Both the position numbers and the translations under genes were made by a program. The notes under the pieces were generated by a model. That model searched no databases. It was not told the DNA's origin and saw only the letters and a list, made by a program, of their open reading frames with translations. Source: an uncultured Actinomycetes bacterium (GTDB taxonomy: Bacteria; Actinomycetota; Actinomycetes; Nanopelagicales; Nanopelagicaceae). From it: 7,180 bases of DNA. The stretch covers positions 1 through 7,180 of the forward strand of contig CAIPLJ010000171.1 of NCBI GenBank assembly GCA_903865885.1, read 5' to 3'. Positions 1 through 6,018 of this stretch are shown here, piece after piece (positions within the stretch are counted from its first letter, which is position 1; each line of letters begins with the position of its first letter).

Positions 1-519
1 GATGGTGCTCAAGTGCGCAATATCGCCCGTATGTCGAGCTCCCATTTCGACGATGCAGTACTTCGTCGATTCTGTGCATTGTAAAAGTGAGATTGGAGCT
101 CCTATCTCATTATTGAAATTCCCATGTGGAGCGACGGTTTCTGCTGCAGAAGAAAGAATCGAAGCTAGCAGCTCTTTGGTCGTTGTCTTTCCCTGCGAAC
201 CCGTAATACCAATCACGATAAGGTTTAGGAGATTACTTCGGACATGTTGCGCAAGTTTGCCAAGAGCAATGACTACATCTTTCACGAGAATATGAGGCTG
301 ATCTACCGCACGTGAAGTCAGAGCAAGTACTGCCCCATTCGCAAATGCATCTGCAACAAAACTATGTCCGTCTACGTGTTCACCTTGCACTGCAAGAAAG
401 AACGAACCTTCAGTAGCTGCTCGTGAATCTATTACGGGGGCTCCAGTGACAACGACATCATCGCCTTGCAGGGTTCCGTTCACAACTGCAGCAATTTCGG
501 AGGCTTTCATTGCAATCAT
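1..519 (-). CDS. murF: UDP-N-acetylmuramoyl-tripeptide--D-alanyl-D-alanine ligase MurF (3' end cut by window)
   Basis: MurF is the cytoplasmic ATP-dependent ligase that adds D-Ala-D-Ala to UDP-MurNAc-tripeptide, the last amino-acid step before MraY. The visible 173 residues hold the N-terminal UDP-binding domain and the start of the central ATPase domain. The P-loop GITGSQGKTTTK covers residues about 104-115. The family signature NFNNEIGAP lies at about 134-142, and the EMGAR stretch at about 158-162. The family is about 450-500 aa, so roughly two thirds lies beyond the window. I chose the ATG at 519-517, which overlaps the murE stop in an ATGA junction and has GAGG seven bases upstream. A second in-frame ATG at 510-508 has no ribosome site. 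The overlap suggests translational coupling to murE. Family assignment is secure; only the exact start is arguable. Confidence 0.95.
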   Translation of the reverse strand, partial: MIAMKASEIAAVVNGTLQGDDVVVTGAPVIDSRAATEGSFFLAVQGEHVDGHSFVADAFANGAVLALTSRAVDQPHILVKDVVIALGKLAQHVRSNLLNLIVIGITGSQGKTTTKELLASILSSAAETVAPHGNFNNEIGAPISLLQCTESTKYCIVEMGARHTGDIAHLSTI

Positions 520-2000
520 GGAGTTGCCTCGATTGCTTGTGCCAACTGAATTCGGTCATCAAATGGCGTGACTACGCCTTGAATTTCTTGTCCGCTCTCG
601 TGGCCTTTACCAAGTACAAGGACTGTGTCACCTGGTTGGGCCAAGCTCGTTGCATAAGCAATTGCTGCGGATCGATCCTCAATAATTCGAGAAGGCTCGG
701 AAATAGCGAGTTGACCAATCATCTGTTCAAGAATTTTTGATGGTACTTCCGAGCGAGGATTATCACTAGTAAAAACTGCAATATCTGATCCTTGGGCAAG
801 GGCGGATCCCATCAAAGGACGTTTTGAGGCATCGCGATCTCCACCGCAACCAAGCACGGCGATAATTTTACCTGAAGTGAAATCACGAGCAGCTGCTAGA
901 ACATTAGCTACTGCATCTGGACTGTGGGCATAATCAACAAGTGCTTTATAACCTTGCCCGAGTGAGACTGATTCGAGTCGCCCAGGTGCTCCAAGCAGAT
1001 TTGGAGCAACTGCTGCAAGTTCAATCGGATCTATGCCACATTCAGATGCAATTGCAATTGCCATCAAGAGATTATCGAGGTTATACGCTCCAAAAAGTTT
1101 AGTTCGTGAATCAATGAGAATTCCACCAGCGCCACGAATACTAAATTCTGCACCGGTGGTGGTTTCTGTAATTTCAACAAAGTGCCATGTTGCACTCTTG
1201 TTGATACGAGACAGTGTCGTAACAGGGACGCTGGCAATCGCTGTGAGCTTCCGCCCGTAATCAGAATCTATATTGATAAAAGCTTGTTCAGTGTATTCAG
1301 GAGTGAATAGCGCAGCCTTTGCTGCAAAGTAGGAATCCATATCATGATGAAAATCGAGATGATCTTGCGAGAGATTGGTGAAGGCAGAAATTGAGAAGTG
1401 TGATCCTCGAACACGTTGCAAGGAGAGTGCATGACTTGACACTTCCATCACTAAGTGGCGCATATGACGCTCACGCATCGCGGCGGCAAGTGCTTGGAGC
1501 TCCGTCGCTTCAGGGGTAGTGCGAGCACTAGGAATGACATCTAGCCCAATGCGTGTTTCAACTGTTCCTATCAAACCTGTATCTCTGCCGACTGCTTCAA
1601 AGATTTGATAGAGGAGTGTTGAGACGGTGGTCTTTCCATTTGTTCCTGTAATACCAATGCTCTGCATATCCCGCATTGGGTATCGAAATAGTGAGGATGA
1701 AATGAGCGCCGCAGCGTTACGAACATCTTTGACTACAAGTGTTGGCAGAACAGTAACTAATGCGGCGCCGGCTGCATCAGTGACAACAGCCACGGCACCA
1801 CTTTTGTGAGCTTTGTCTGCAAAAGACGCTCCGTGCACATGAGCGCCAGGAATTGCGATGAAGATATCGCCAGGTTCAACTTCTGTATCACGATGCGTTA
1901 CTCCAGTGAAGGTAATCGATGTATCGCCATCGAAGGATGCGCCAACGAGCTGCGCTGCATCGGCGAGCGAAGCCGTGTAGGTCTCTAGTGGGCGGATCAT
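516..2000 (-). CDS. murE: UDP-N-acetylmuramoyl-L-alanyl-D-glutamate--meso-diaminopimelate ligase MurE
   Basis: MurE adds the third stem-peptide residue to UDP-MurNAc-L-Ala-D-Glu in the cytoplasm, using ATP. The protein is 494 aa, almost the length of E. coli MurE. Visible landmarks are the N-terminal domain (1 to about 110), the P-loop GITGTNGKTT (116-125), the TTPE stretch (161-164), a lysine in YFAAK (K228) at the place of the carbamylated lysine, and NLSQDHLDFH (209-218). GCGGDRD (384-390), the substrate loop DNPR (413-416) and GKGHE (464-468) follow. Known from the family: DNPR plus a downstream Glu marks meso-diaminopimelate specificity, while L-lysine enzymes differ in this loop. R389, N414, R416, G464 and E468 fall at the same numbers I recall for the E. 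coli DAP contacts. The start ATG overlaps the ftsI stop by 4 bp and the stop overlaps murF. Substrate is inferred from the motif only. Confidence 0.97.
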   Translation of the reverse strand: MIRPLETYTASLADAAQLVGASFDGDTSITFTGVTHRDTEVEPGDIFIAIPGAHVHGASFADKAHKSGAVAVVTDAAGAALVTVLPTLVVKDVRNAAALISSSLFRYPMRDMQSIGITGTNGKTTVSTLLYQIFEAVGRDTGLIGTVETRIGLDVIPSARTTPEATELQALAAAMRERHMRHLVMEVSSHALSLQRVRGSHFSISAFTNLSQDHLDFHHDMDSYFAAKAALFTPEYTEQAFINIDSDYGRKLTAIASVPVTTLSRINKSATWHFVEITETTTGAEFSIRGAGGILIDSRTKLFGAYNLDNLLMAIAIASECGIDPIELAAVAPNLLGAPGRLESVSLGQGYKALVDYAHSPDAVANVLAAARDFTSGKIIAVLGCGGDRDASKRPLMGSALAQGSDIAVFTSDNPRSEVPSKILEQMIGQLAISEPSRIIEDRSAAIAYATSLAQPGDTVLVLGKGHESGQEIQGVVTPFDDRIQLAQAIEATP

Positions 2001-3802
2001 TGCTTCTTAACGCTCACCTGTGTCGCGCGCGGATGTGTGAGTTCTGCCTGAGTAAGTGCAACAGGAAGAACAGTTGTTCCTGTTGGAGGAACATGTTCTG
2101 ATTGCAGAACAAATGTCATTACCTTCTTAAAGACTGGTCCGCAGAGAGCTCCACCGAAGTGACCGTTACGCGGTGACTGCAAAGTTACGCTGATGACATA
2201 TCGTGGTGCATCAGCTGGTGCAAAGCCAATGAATGATGCGGTATAGCCGCTATATCTTCCAGTTGCAGGATCTACTCTCATCGCTGTACCAGTCTTACCT
2301 GCAACGCGGTAACCCGGGATTGCAGCACTTGGGGCTGTACCTTCTGCCGAAACAACGCTCTCCATCATTAAACGTAACTTGATTGCAGTTTCTTCACTCA
2401 CGACGCGAGTGCTAGTGCGCGTTGTGTTTGGCGTGAAATGTCCAGATGAATCACTGGTTCCAGCGATAACAGTTGGTGTTACACGCAGACCATTATTTGC
2501 AATTGTCGCAAAGACGCTCGTTGCCTGCATTGAGGTAACTGAATATCCCTGGCCAAAAGCAACAGTGGGCGCAGTTGTTCCAGACCAATTCGCAACTGCA
2601 AGTAAAAGTCCTGCTGATTCGCCAGGTAAACCTGAACCTGTCGTCGATCCAATTCCAAATTTTCTTAGGTAGTTATAGAGAGTGTCATTCTGCATAGTTT
2701 CGCCAACTTGGATAGTTCCTGTATTACTAGATACAGCGAGAATTCCAGAAGTTGTCAGCTGCTCCGTTGCGTGAGGATTGTGATCGCGGAATGTCGAACC
2801 TGCACGCTTTAACATGTAGGGAACGGTAAATACAGTTGTCGGTGTAATTGTCTTCTCTTCAAGCGCTGCAGCCATTGTCATGACCTTGCCTGTTGAACCT
2901 GGTTCATAGACATCTTGCACTGATGGGTTACGCATTGATTCGAGAGTTACTGTCTTGGTGTTATTGGGATCAAAGGTTGGAGCAGTTGCGTGAGCGACGA
3001 TTGCACCAGTCTTTGGATCCATCACGATGACAGTTCCGCTAGTCGCGCCCGAGCTTTTGACAGCGTCTGCAATCGCTTGAGCTGCTACCCACTGCACGTC
3101 ACGATTGATAGTCAGTCGCACATTTGTGCCGGCCTTTGCAGCAACTATCTCGCGTTGCGAGCCAGGAATTTCTGCTCCGTATCCACTTGCGAAAGAGTAT
3201 TTTCCATCTATCCCAGTAATTTTTGAATTCATACTTGATTCAAGACCACTTGCTCCGAGTCCATCAGCCCTGACAAAGCCAACAAGTGAGGAGATCAACT
3301 TTCCTGATGGGTAGTCACGAATATATGCACGTTCTGGGAAGAAACCGATAATGCGCTGATCAAAGTGCTTATTGTCGAGGACCTTGTTGTAATCGTAAAT
3401 TGCTTGTGTGAGGCGATCCCAAATTGCTGGAACGCCATTTTTAAGAACCATTGAATATCTACGAGTTCCTGTAATGCTGTTTTGAACATCTGCCACAGGA
3501 AGTCCCAAAATAGGAGCTACAAAGTTTGCCACTCGCGCAGGATCGGTAATTTGAGTCTGATCTACAACGATGCTGATTTCAGAGACGCTTCGAGCAAATG
3601 CAACACCATTGATATCTGTGATTTCTCCACGTGGTGCTGGGATAACACGAGTTGACTGCATCTCATTAGCAGCTTTTGCCTGGTAGTTACTTGCCTCTAT
3701 TACTTGCACACGAAAGAGTTGGCAGGCCAAGATAGTGAAAAGTAGAAAAATTCCAATGACAAGGATCTTGATCCGAGACTTCGCAAGTAAGAGGTTACCC
3801 AT
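1997..3802 (-). CDS. ftsI: Septal peptidoglycan transpeptidase FtsI (class B penicillin-binding protein, PBP3-like)
   Basis: FtsI is the membrane-anchored transpeptidase that cross-links septal peptidoglycan, working with FtsW and the FtsQLB proteins. The 601-aa protein has a very short cytoplasmic tail, one signal-anchor helix at about 12-30, then the periplasmic pedestal/dimerisation domain with RGEITDINGVAFA (about 59-71). The transpeptidase domain shows all three catalytic boxes: S303-T-G-K306 in the context EPGSTGK, S358-S-N360, and K503-T-G-T506. No PASTA repeat is visible after the catalytic domain; the C-terminus ends in an unstructured-looking tail of about 30 residues. The usual DRNG of the pedestal reads DING here. 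The start overlaps the ftsL stop by 8 bp and has GGAG six bases upstream, so this ATG is well supported. Position between ftsL and murE is canonical for the dcw cluster. Confidence 0.97.
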   Translation of the reverse strand: MGNLLLAKSRIKILVIGIFLLFTILACQLFRVQVIEASNYQAKAANEMQSTRVIPAPRGEITDINGVAFARSVSEISIVVDQTQITDPARVANFVAPILGLPVADVQNSITGTRRYSMVLKNGVPAIWDRLTQAIYDYNKVLDNKHFDQRIIGFFPERAYIRDYPSGKLISSLVGFVRADGLGASGLESSMNSKITGIDGKYSFASGYGAEIPGSQREIVAAKAGTNVRLTINRDVQWVAAQAIADAVKSSGATSGTVIVMDPKTGAIVAHATAPTFDPNNTKTVTLESMRNPSVQDVYEPGSTGKVMTMAAALEEKTITPTTVFTVPYMLKRAGSTFRDHNPHATEQLTTSGILAVSSNTGTIQVGETMQNDTLYNYLRKFGIGSTTGSGLPGESAGLLLAVANWSGTTAPTVAFGQGYSVTSMQATSVFATIANNGLRVTPTVIAGTSDSSGHFTPNTTRTSTRVVSEETAIKLRLMMESVVSAEGTAPSAAIPGYRVAGKTGTAMRVDPATGRYSGYTASFIGFAPADAPRYVISVTLQSPRNGHFGGALCGPVFKKVMTFVLQSEHVPPTGTTVLPVALTQAELTHPRATQVSVKKQ

Positions 3803-4226
3803 GCGTTACTCCAGAATCTTGAGTAGCTAGGTTGAGAAATACTGGCGTCTCTGATGGACGCATACCCAGGGCTGCTGCAGCTGCCGCAAGTTTTTCTGGA
3901 GCTGCATGTGAATCTATTTGACGATTAATTGCATCGCGCTCATCTGCAACGGCCTTTGCTTCTGTCTTGAGACTTGAGAGCGTGAATGCATCTTGTGCAA
4001 GAAGAGTGTTGATTCCAAGTAGCACTAGGAATCCAGTAAGGCCAACAACAGTAAGAAATGTTGCAAAGTACTTATGTGTTGCTCGTGCTCCAGGCGTGAT
4101 CTCGGGGAAGAGCCCTGAAATTACTTCTGCAGTGCGTTCGGATACTGCCTTCTTTGTTGGAGCAACTTTCGTCGCCTTGGTTAGCGGCCGAGTTGCTGAA
4201 ACTTTACGAGCGATTGCAAGTGCCAT
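3795..4226 (-). CDS. ftsL: FtsL-like divisome membrane protein
   Basis: This is a 143-aa bitopic membrane protein. It has a Lys/Arg-rich cytoplasmic tail of about 50 residues, one hydrophobic helix at about 54-76, then a periplasmic stretch at about 80-110 rich in Leu, Glu, Asp, Lys and Ala that looks like a short coiled coil. A tail with LGMRPSETPVFL (120-131) follows. FtsL proteins diverge strongly in sequence. The call rests on size, topology and position between rsmH and ftsI, the canonical ftsL slot. By family knowledge FtsL forms a complex with FtsB/DivIC and FtsQ and activates FtsW-FtsI at the septum. Its ATG overlaps the rsmH stop by one base (TAATG), with a purine-rich AAGGGTGG just upstream, and its end overlaps ftsI by 8 bp. 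The long basic N-terminus is larger than in E. coli FtsL. Another small septum protein is possible but less likely. Confidence 0.85.
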   Translation of the reverse strand: MALAIARKVSATRPLTKATKVAPTKKAVSERTAEVISGLFPEITPGARATHKYFATFLTVVGLTGFLVLLGINTLLAQDAFTLSSLKTEAKAVADERDAINRQIDSHAAPEKLAAAAAALGMRPSETPVFLNLATQDSGVTHG

Positions 4227-5167
4227 TACGCAGCCACCCTTTCAATCGCACGAAGGCGTACTGATGCCGACCGTGGATTTGATTCAAGTTCTTCTGGAGT
4301 GGGAGTCTCACTTGAGCGGAAGACAAGTGAGAACTTCGCTGCATATTCGGGCAGTTCTACGGGAAGATTGCGTGGGGATTTCGATGTTGATGCTTCTGCA
4401 AAAACTTCTTTCACAATGCGATCTTCAAGAGATTGGAACGACATCACCACAAGGCGACCGCCGACCATCAGAAGTTCAAGAGCTTCTGGTAGCGCCCGAG
4501 TGATTGCTCCGAGTTCATCGTTAGCTTCGATGCGAAGTGCTTGGAATGTGCGCTTTGCAGGATTGCCACCAGTGCGACGAGTTGCAGCAGGAATACTGTT
4601 CTTTACGAGTGTCGCAAGTTCAGTGGTTGAATTCAGCGGCGCTTTTGCGCGAGCTTTGACAATATTTTCAACGATGCGCGTTGCAAACTTCTCTTCGCCA
4701 TAGGTGCGCAAAATCTGCACGAGCTTTCCTGGCTCGTAGGTATTTACAATCTCAGAGGCTGTAATTCCACGGCTACGATCCATGCGCATATCAAGTGGTG
4801 CATCTATAGAGTATGAGAATCCGCGCTCTGATTCATCGAGTTGGATAGATGAGACTCCAAGGTCAAAGAGGGCGCCATTGATGCGGGTATAGCCAAAGCC
4901 TTCTACAACGCTAGAAATTTGATCAAAGACACAATGTGCAGTCTTGATGCGATCTGCAAATGGTGCAAGGCGCGCAGTTGCGCGTTCGAGTGCAATCTGG
5001 TCGCGATCAATTCCAATAACAGTAAGGTTTTCAAAGCGTTGTAATAAAGCTTCTGTGTGTCCACCCAGACCAAGAGTGCCGTCAATAACTACAGGATTTT
5101 CAGTTGCAAGAATTGCGGGAGCGAGAAGTTCAACGCAACGATCGCGCATTACAGATATATGTTGCAT
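4226..5167 (-). CDS. rsmH: 16S rRNA (cytosine(1402)-N4)-methyltransferase RsmH (MraW)
   Basis: RsmH uses S-adenosylmethionine to N4-methylate C1402 of 16S rRNA in the ribosomal P site. The 313-aa protein has the expected family length. Visible motifs are the SAM-binding DGTLGLGGHTEALL (29-42), the acidic GIDRD after strand 2 (52-56), FDLGVSSIQLD (101-111), PLDMRMD (124-130), YGEEKFATRIV (156-166), NPAKRTFQALRIEAN (202-216) and SFQSLEDRIVK (243-253). In E. coli the last motif reads SFHSLEDR; here the His is Gln (Q245), which I believe also occurs in other actinobacteria. The ATG gives the normal HISV-type N-terminus and is preceded by GGGGGAGAAG, a purine-rich site unusually close to the start codon. 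A structured 231-bp gap separates it from mraZ, and it runs directly into ftsL. Confidence 0.97.
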   Translation of the reverse strand: MQHISVMRDRCVELLAPAILATENPVVIDGTLGLGGHTEALLQRFENLTVIGIDRDQIALERATARLAPFADRIKTAHCVFDQISSVVEGFGYTRINGALFDLGVSSIQLDESERGFSYSIDAPLDMRMDRSRGITASEIVNTYEPGKLVQILRTYGEEKFATRIVENIVKARAKAPLNSTTELATLVKNSIPAATRRTGGNPAKRTFQALRIEANDELGAITRALPEALELLMVGGRLVVMSFQSLEDRIVKEVFAEASTSKSPRNLPVELPEYAAKFSLVFRSSETPTPEELESNPRSASVRLRAIERVAA

Positions 5168-5170
5168 CTT

Positions 5171-5177
5171 CTCCCCC
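5171..5177 (-). promoter_or_regulatory. Ribosome binding site of rsmH, complementary to the leader hairpin loop
   Basis: The minus strand reads GGGGGAG, then three bases, then the rsmH ATG. It is G-richer and closer to the start than an ordinary AGGAGG site. It can form seven consecutive pairs (one G-U) with the loop bases at 5264-5270 of the upstream hairpin, so its accessibility may depend on the leader fold. The pairing is read from the sequence; the regulatory meaning is inference. Confidence 0.5.
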
Positions 5178-5209
5178 GTTCTTTGGTCGTGCCTTCTGCA
5201 AAAACTTTC

Positions 5210-5330
5210 GAGCGCTCATCTCTGGTCACCGCCGGCCGACGGATCTTTTTCGATAGCGACGCCGGGGAAGGGGCGCCGCTGCCGGCCTAACATGCTTGGA
5301 AAGGTCGGCGGTGGCCACAAATGAGCGCTC
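5210..5330 (-). ncRNA. Structured leader RNA upstream of rsmH (candidate mraW-type cis-regulatory RNA)
   Basis: A long inverted repeat brackets this element. Bases 5210-5219 pair perfectly with 5321-5330, and pairing continues with a few mismatches to 5237/5303, giving 24 Watson-Crick pairs in all. Inside it, 5255-5263 pairs with 5272-5280 in a 9-bp stem read on the minus strand (one G-U pair), closing an 8-nt loop CCUUCCCC. About 66 of the 100 bases at 5221-5320 are G or C, well above the flanking genes. The element ends 42 nt before the rsmH ATG. Known: an mraW RNA motif, a hairpin with a conserved terminal loop in the presumed 5' leader of actinobacterial mraW genes, has been described by comparative genomics. 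Position, phylum and hairpin type agree, but I cannot test the sequence against that model. It is probably cis-acting on rsmH and the genes downstream. Confidence 0.55.
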
Positions 5331-5398
5331 TATGTAGTTGTGTTCTGCGGTACTGCCTTTTCCTGCTTATTTAGTTTTAAATGTTTTTTGCTGATGCT

Positions 5399-5830
5399 TT
5401 AAAAAAGTCCCGGAAAAACTTCTTCAGAAACATCAGCAAAACTCTTTTCGCGATCGGCGAGGTATTCATTCCATGCAGCGCTATCCCAAATTTCAACGCG
5501 GGTATTTGCGCCAATTACGACGCACTCTTTTTCAAGGCCCGCATATGTGCGAAGACCTTGTGGGATGGTGACGCGACCTTGACGGTCAGGAATTTCATCG
5601 TGAGCGCCTGCAAACATCACGCGCTGGTAATCGCGAGCGCTCTTTGCAGTCACAGGTGCTTGGCGCAACGTCTCAGTAATCGTTGCGAATTCAGATGCTG
5701 GGAAGACATAGAGGCATCGCTCTTGTCCCTTGGTAATCACAAGGCCAGCTGAGAGATCGTCGCGGAATTTGGCGGGAAGGATGAGGCGGCCTTTCTCATC
5801 AAGGCGTGGTTCGTGAGTTCCAAGAAACAC
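5399..5830 (-). CDS. mraZ: Transcriptional regulator and dcw-operon repressor MraZ
   Basis: MraZ is an AbrB/SpoVT-like DNA-binding protein at the head of the division and cell wall cluster. In E. coli it represses its own operon by binding spaced TGGGN repeats. From the GTG at 5830 the protein is 143 aa, the usual length, and begins with the family-standard FLGTHEPRLDEKGRLILPAKFRD. The two conserved half-domains are visible: DEKGRLILP (11-19) and DRQGRVTIP (82-90). A longer reading from TTG at 5851 adds seven residues. I prefer GTG because it places the initiator immediately before the conserved FLGT; upstream there is AAGG at 11 bases and only a weak GTAGAG near it, so the start is not certain. 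The phased box array directly upstream supports autoregulation. The stop is followed by a 231-bp gap before rsmH. Confidence 0.95.
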   Translation of the reverse strand: MFLGTHEPRLDEKGRLILPAKFRDDLSAGLVITKGQERCLYVFPASEFATITETLRQAPVTAKSARDYQRVMFAGAHDEIPDRQGRVTIPQGLRTYAGLEKECVVIGANTRVEIWDSAAWNEYLADREKSFADVSEEVFPGLF

Positions 5831-5856
5831 TTTCTCTACCGCCTTCCCCAAGGTCG

Positions 5857-5879
5857 TTGAGCGTGAAAATGCCGCTCAA
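5857..5879 (-). repeat. Perfect 7-bp inverted repeat in the mraZ leader
   Basis: Read on the minus strand, TTGAGCG and CGCTCAA flank a 9-base spacer GCATTTTCA, between the last MraZ box and the mraZ start. It could form a small RNA hairpin about 26 nt ahead of the GTG start, or be a dimeric protein site. No U tract follows, so it is not a terminator. Confidence 0.5.
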
Positions 5880-5881
5880 TT

Positions 5882-5958
5882 CCCCACTTTACACCACTTT
5901 CCCCCTTTTTACACCACTCCTACCCATTATTTTCCCTATCTCACCCCACCTCTCCCCA
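5882..5958 (-). promoter_or_regulatory. MraZ operator array and mraZ promoter region
   Basis: Read on the minus strand, eight pentamers of the TGGGN type start at 5958, 5948, 5938, 5926, 5916, 5906, 5896 and 5886. They read TGGGG, TGGGG, TAGGG, TGGGT, TGGTG, AGGGG, TGGTG and TGGGG. Spacing is exactly 10 bp except for 12 bp between the third and fourth. Known: MraZ of E. coli binds TGGGN repeats with 5-nt spacers ahead of mraZ, and mollicute MraZ uses AAAGTG-type boxes; the last two copies here read AAAGTGG. A possible -10 element AATAAT lies at 5931-5926 inside the array, without a convincing -35. Overlap of boxes and promoter would give negative autoregulation. Repeats and spacing are directly visible; MraZ binding is inferred. 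Confidence 0.7.
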
Positions 5959-5973
5959 CGGTTTTTGGCGATG

Positions 5974-6001
5974 AAAAAAGCCCCGACCTAAGGTCAGGGC
6001 T
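5974..6001 (-). terminator. Intrinsic (rho-independent) terminator after the DUF3040 gene
   Basis: On the minus strand a 10-bp stem (AGCCCTGACC with GGTCGGGGCT, one G-U pair) closes a 3-nt loop TTA and is followed directly by six T residues. The G-U pair becomes a C-A mismatch on the plus strand, which marks the minus strand as the functional one. It starts 17 bases after the stop codon of the upstream gene and ends just before the MraZ boxes, so it separates the dinB-DUF3040 unit from the dcw operon. Confidence 0.88.
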
Positions 6002-6018
6002 AGGCGAAGCTGGTCTAC

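Noticed and set aside
3714..3725. Lipobox-like Leu-Ala-Cys in the FtsI signal anchor
   Set aside because: The residue at -2 is Leu, not Ala/Ser/Thr, the Cys lies inside the membrane anchor, and FtsI is retained by an uncleaved helix in this family.
4426..4458. His-to-Gln change in the RsmH SFHSLEDR motif as a sign of inactivation
   Set aside because: All SAM-binding motifs are intact, and I believe Gln occurs at this position in other actinobacterial RsmH proteins.
3967..4503. 178-aa plus-strand open frame across ftsL and rsmH
   Set aside because: It lies antisense to two well-supported genes, spans their junction and shows no recognisable domain.
4299..4703. 134-aa plus-strand open frame inside rsmH
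   Set aside because: It is antisense to conserved RsmH motifs; the Ser/Arg-rich composition is what a shadow frame would give.
5210..5330. MITE or other small mobile element with terminal inverted repeats
   Set aside because: No target-site duplication is seen at the borders, no copy exists elsewhere in the window, and the inner hairpin and position fit a leader RNA better.
5882..5958. CRISPR or tandem-repeat array
   Set aside because: The units are only 5 bp with 5-bp gaps and sit in a promoter region; they fit MraZ boxes, not CRISPR repeats.
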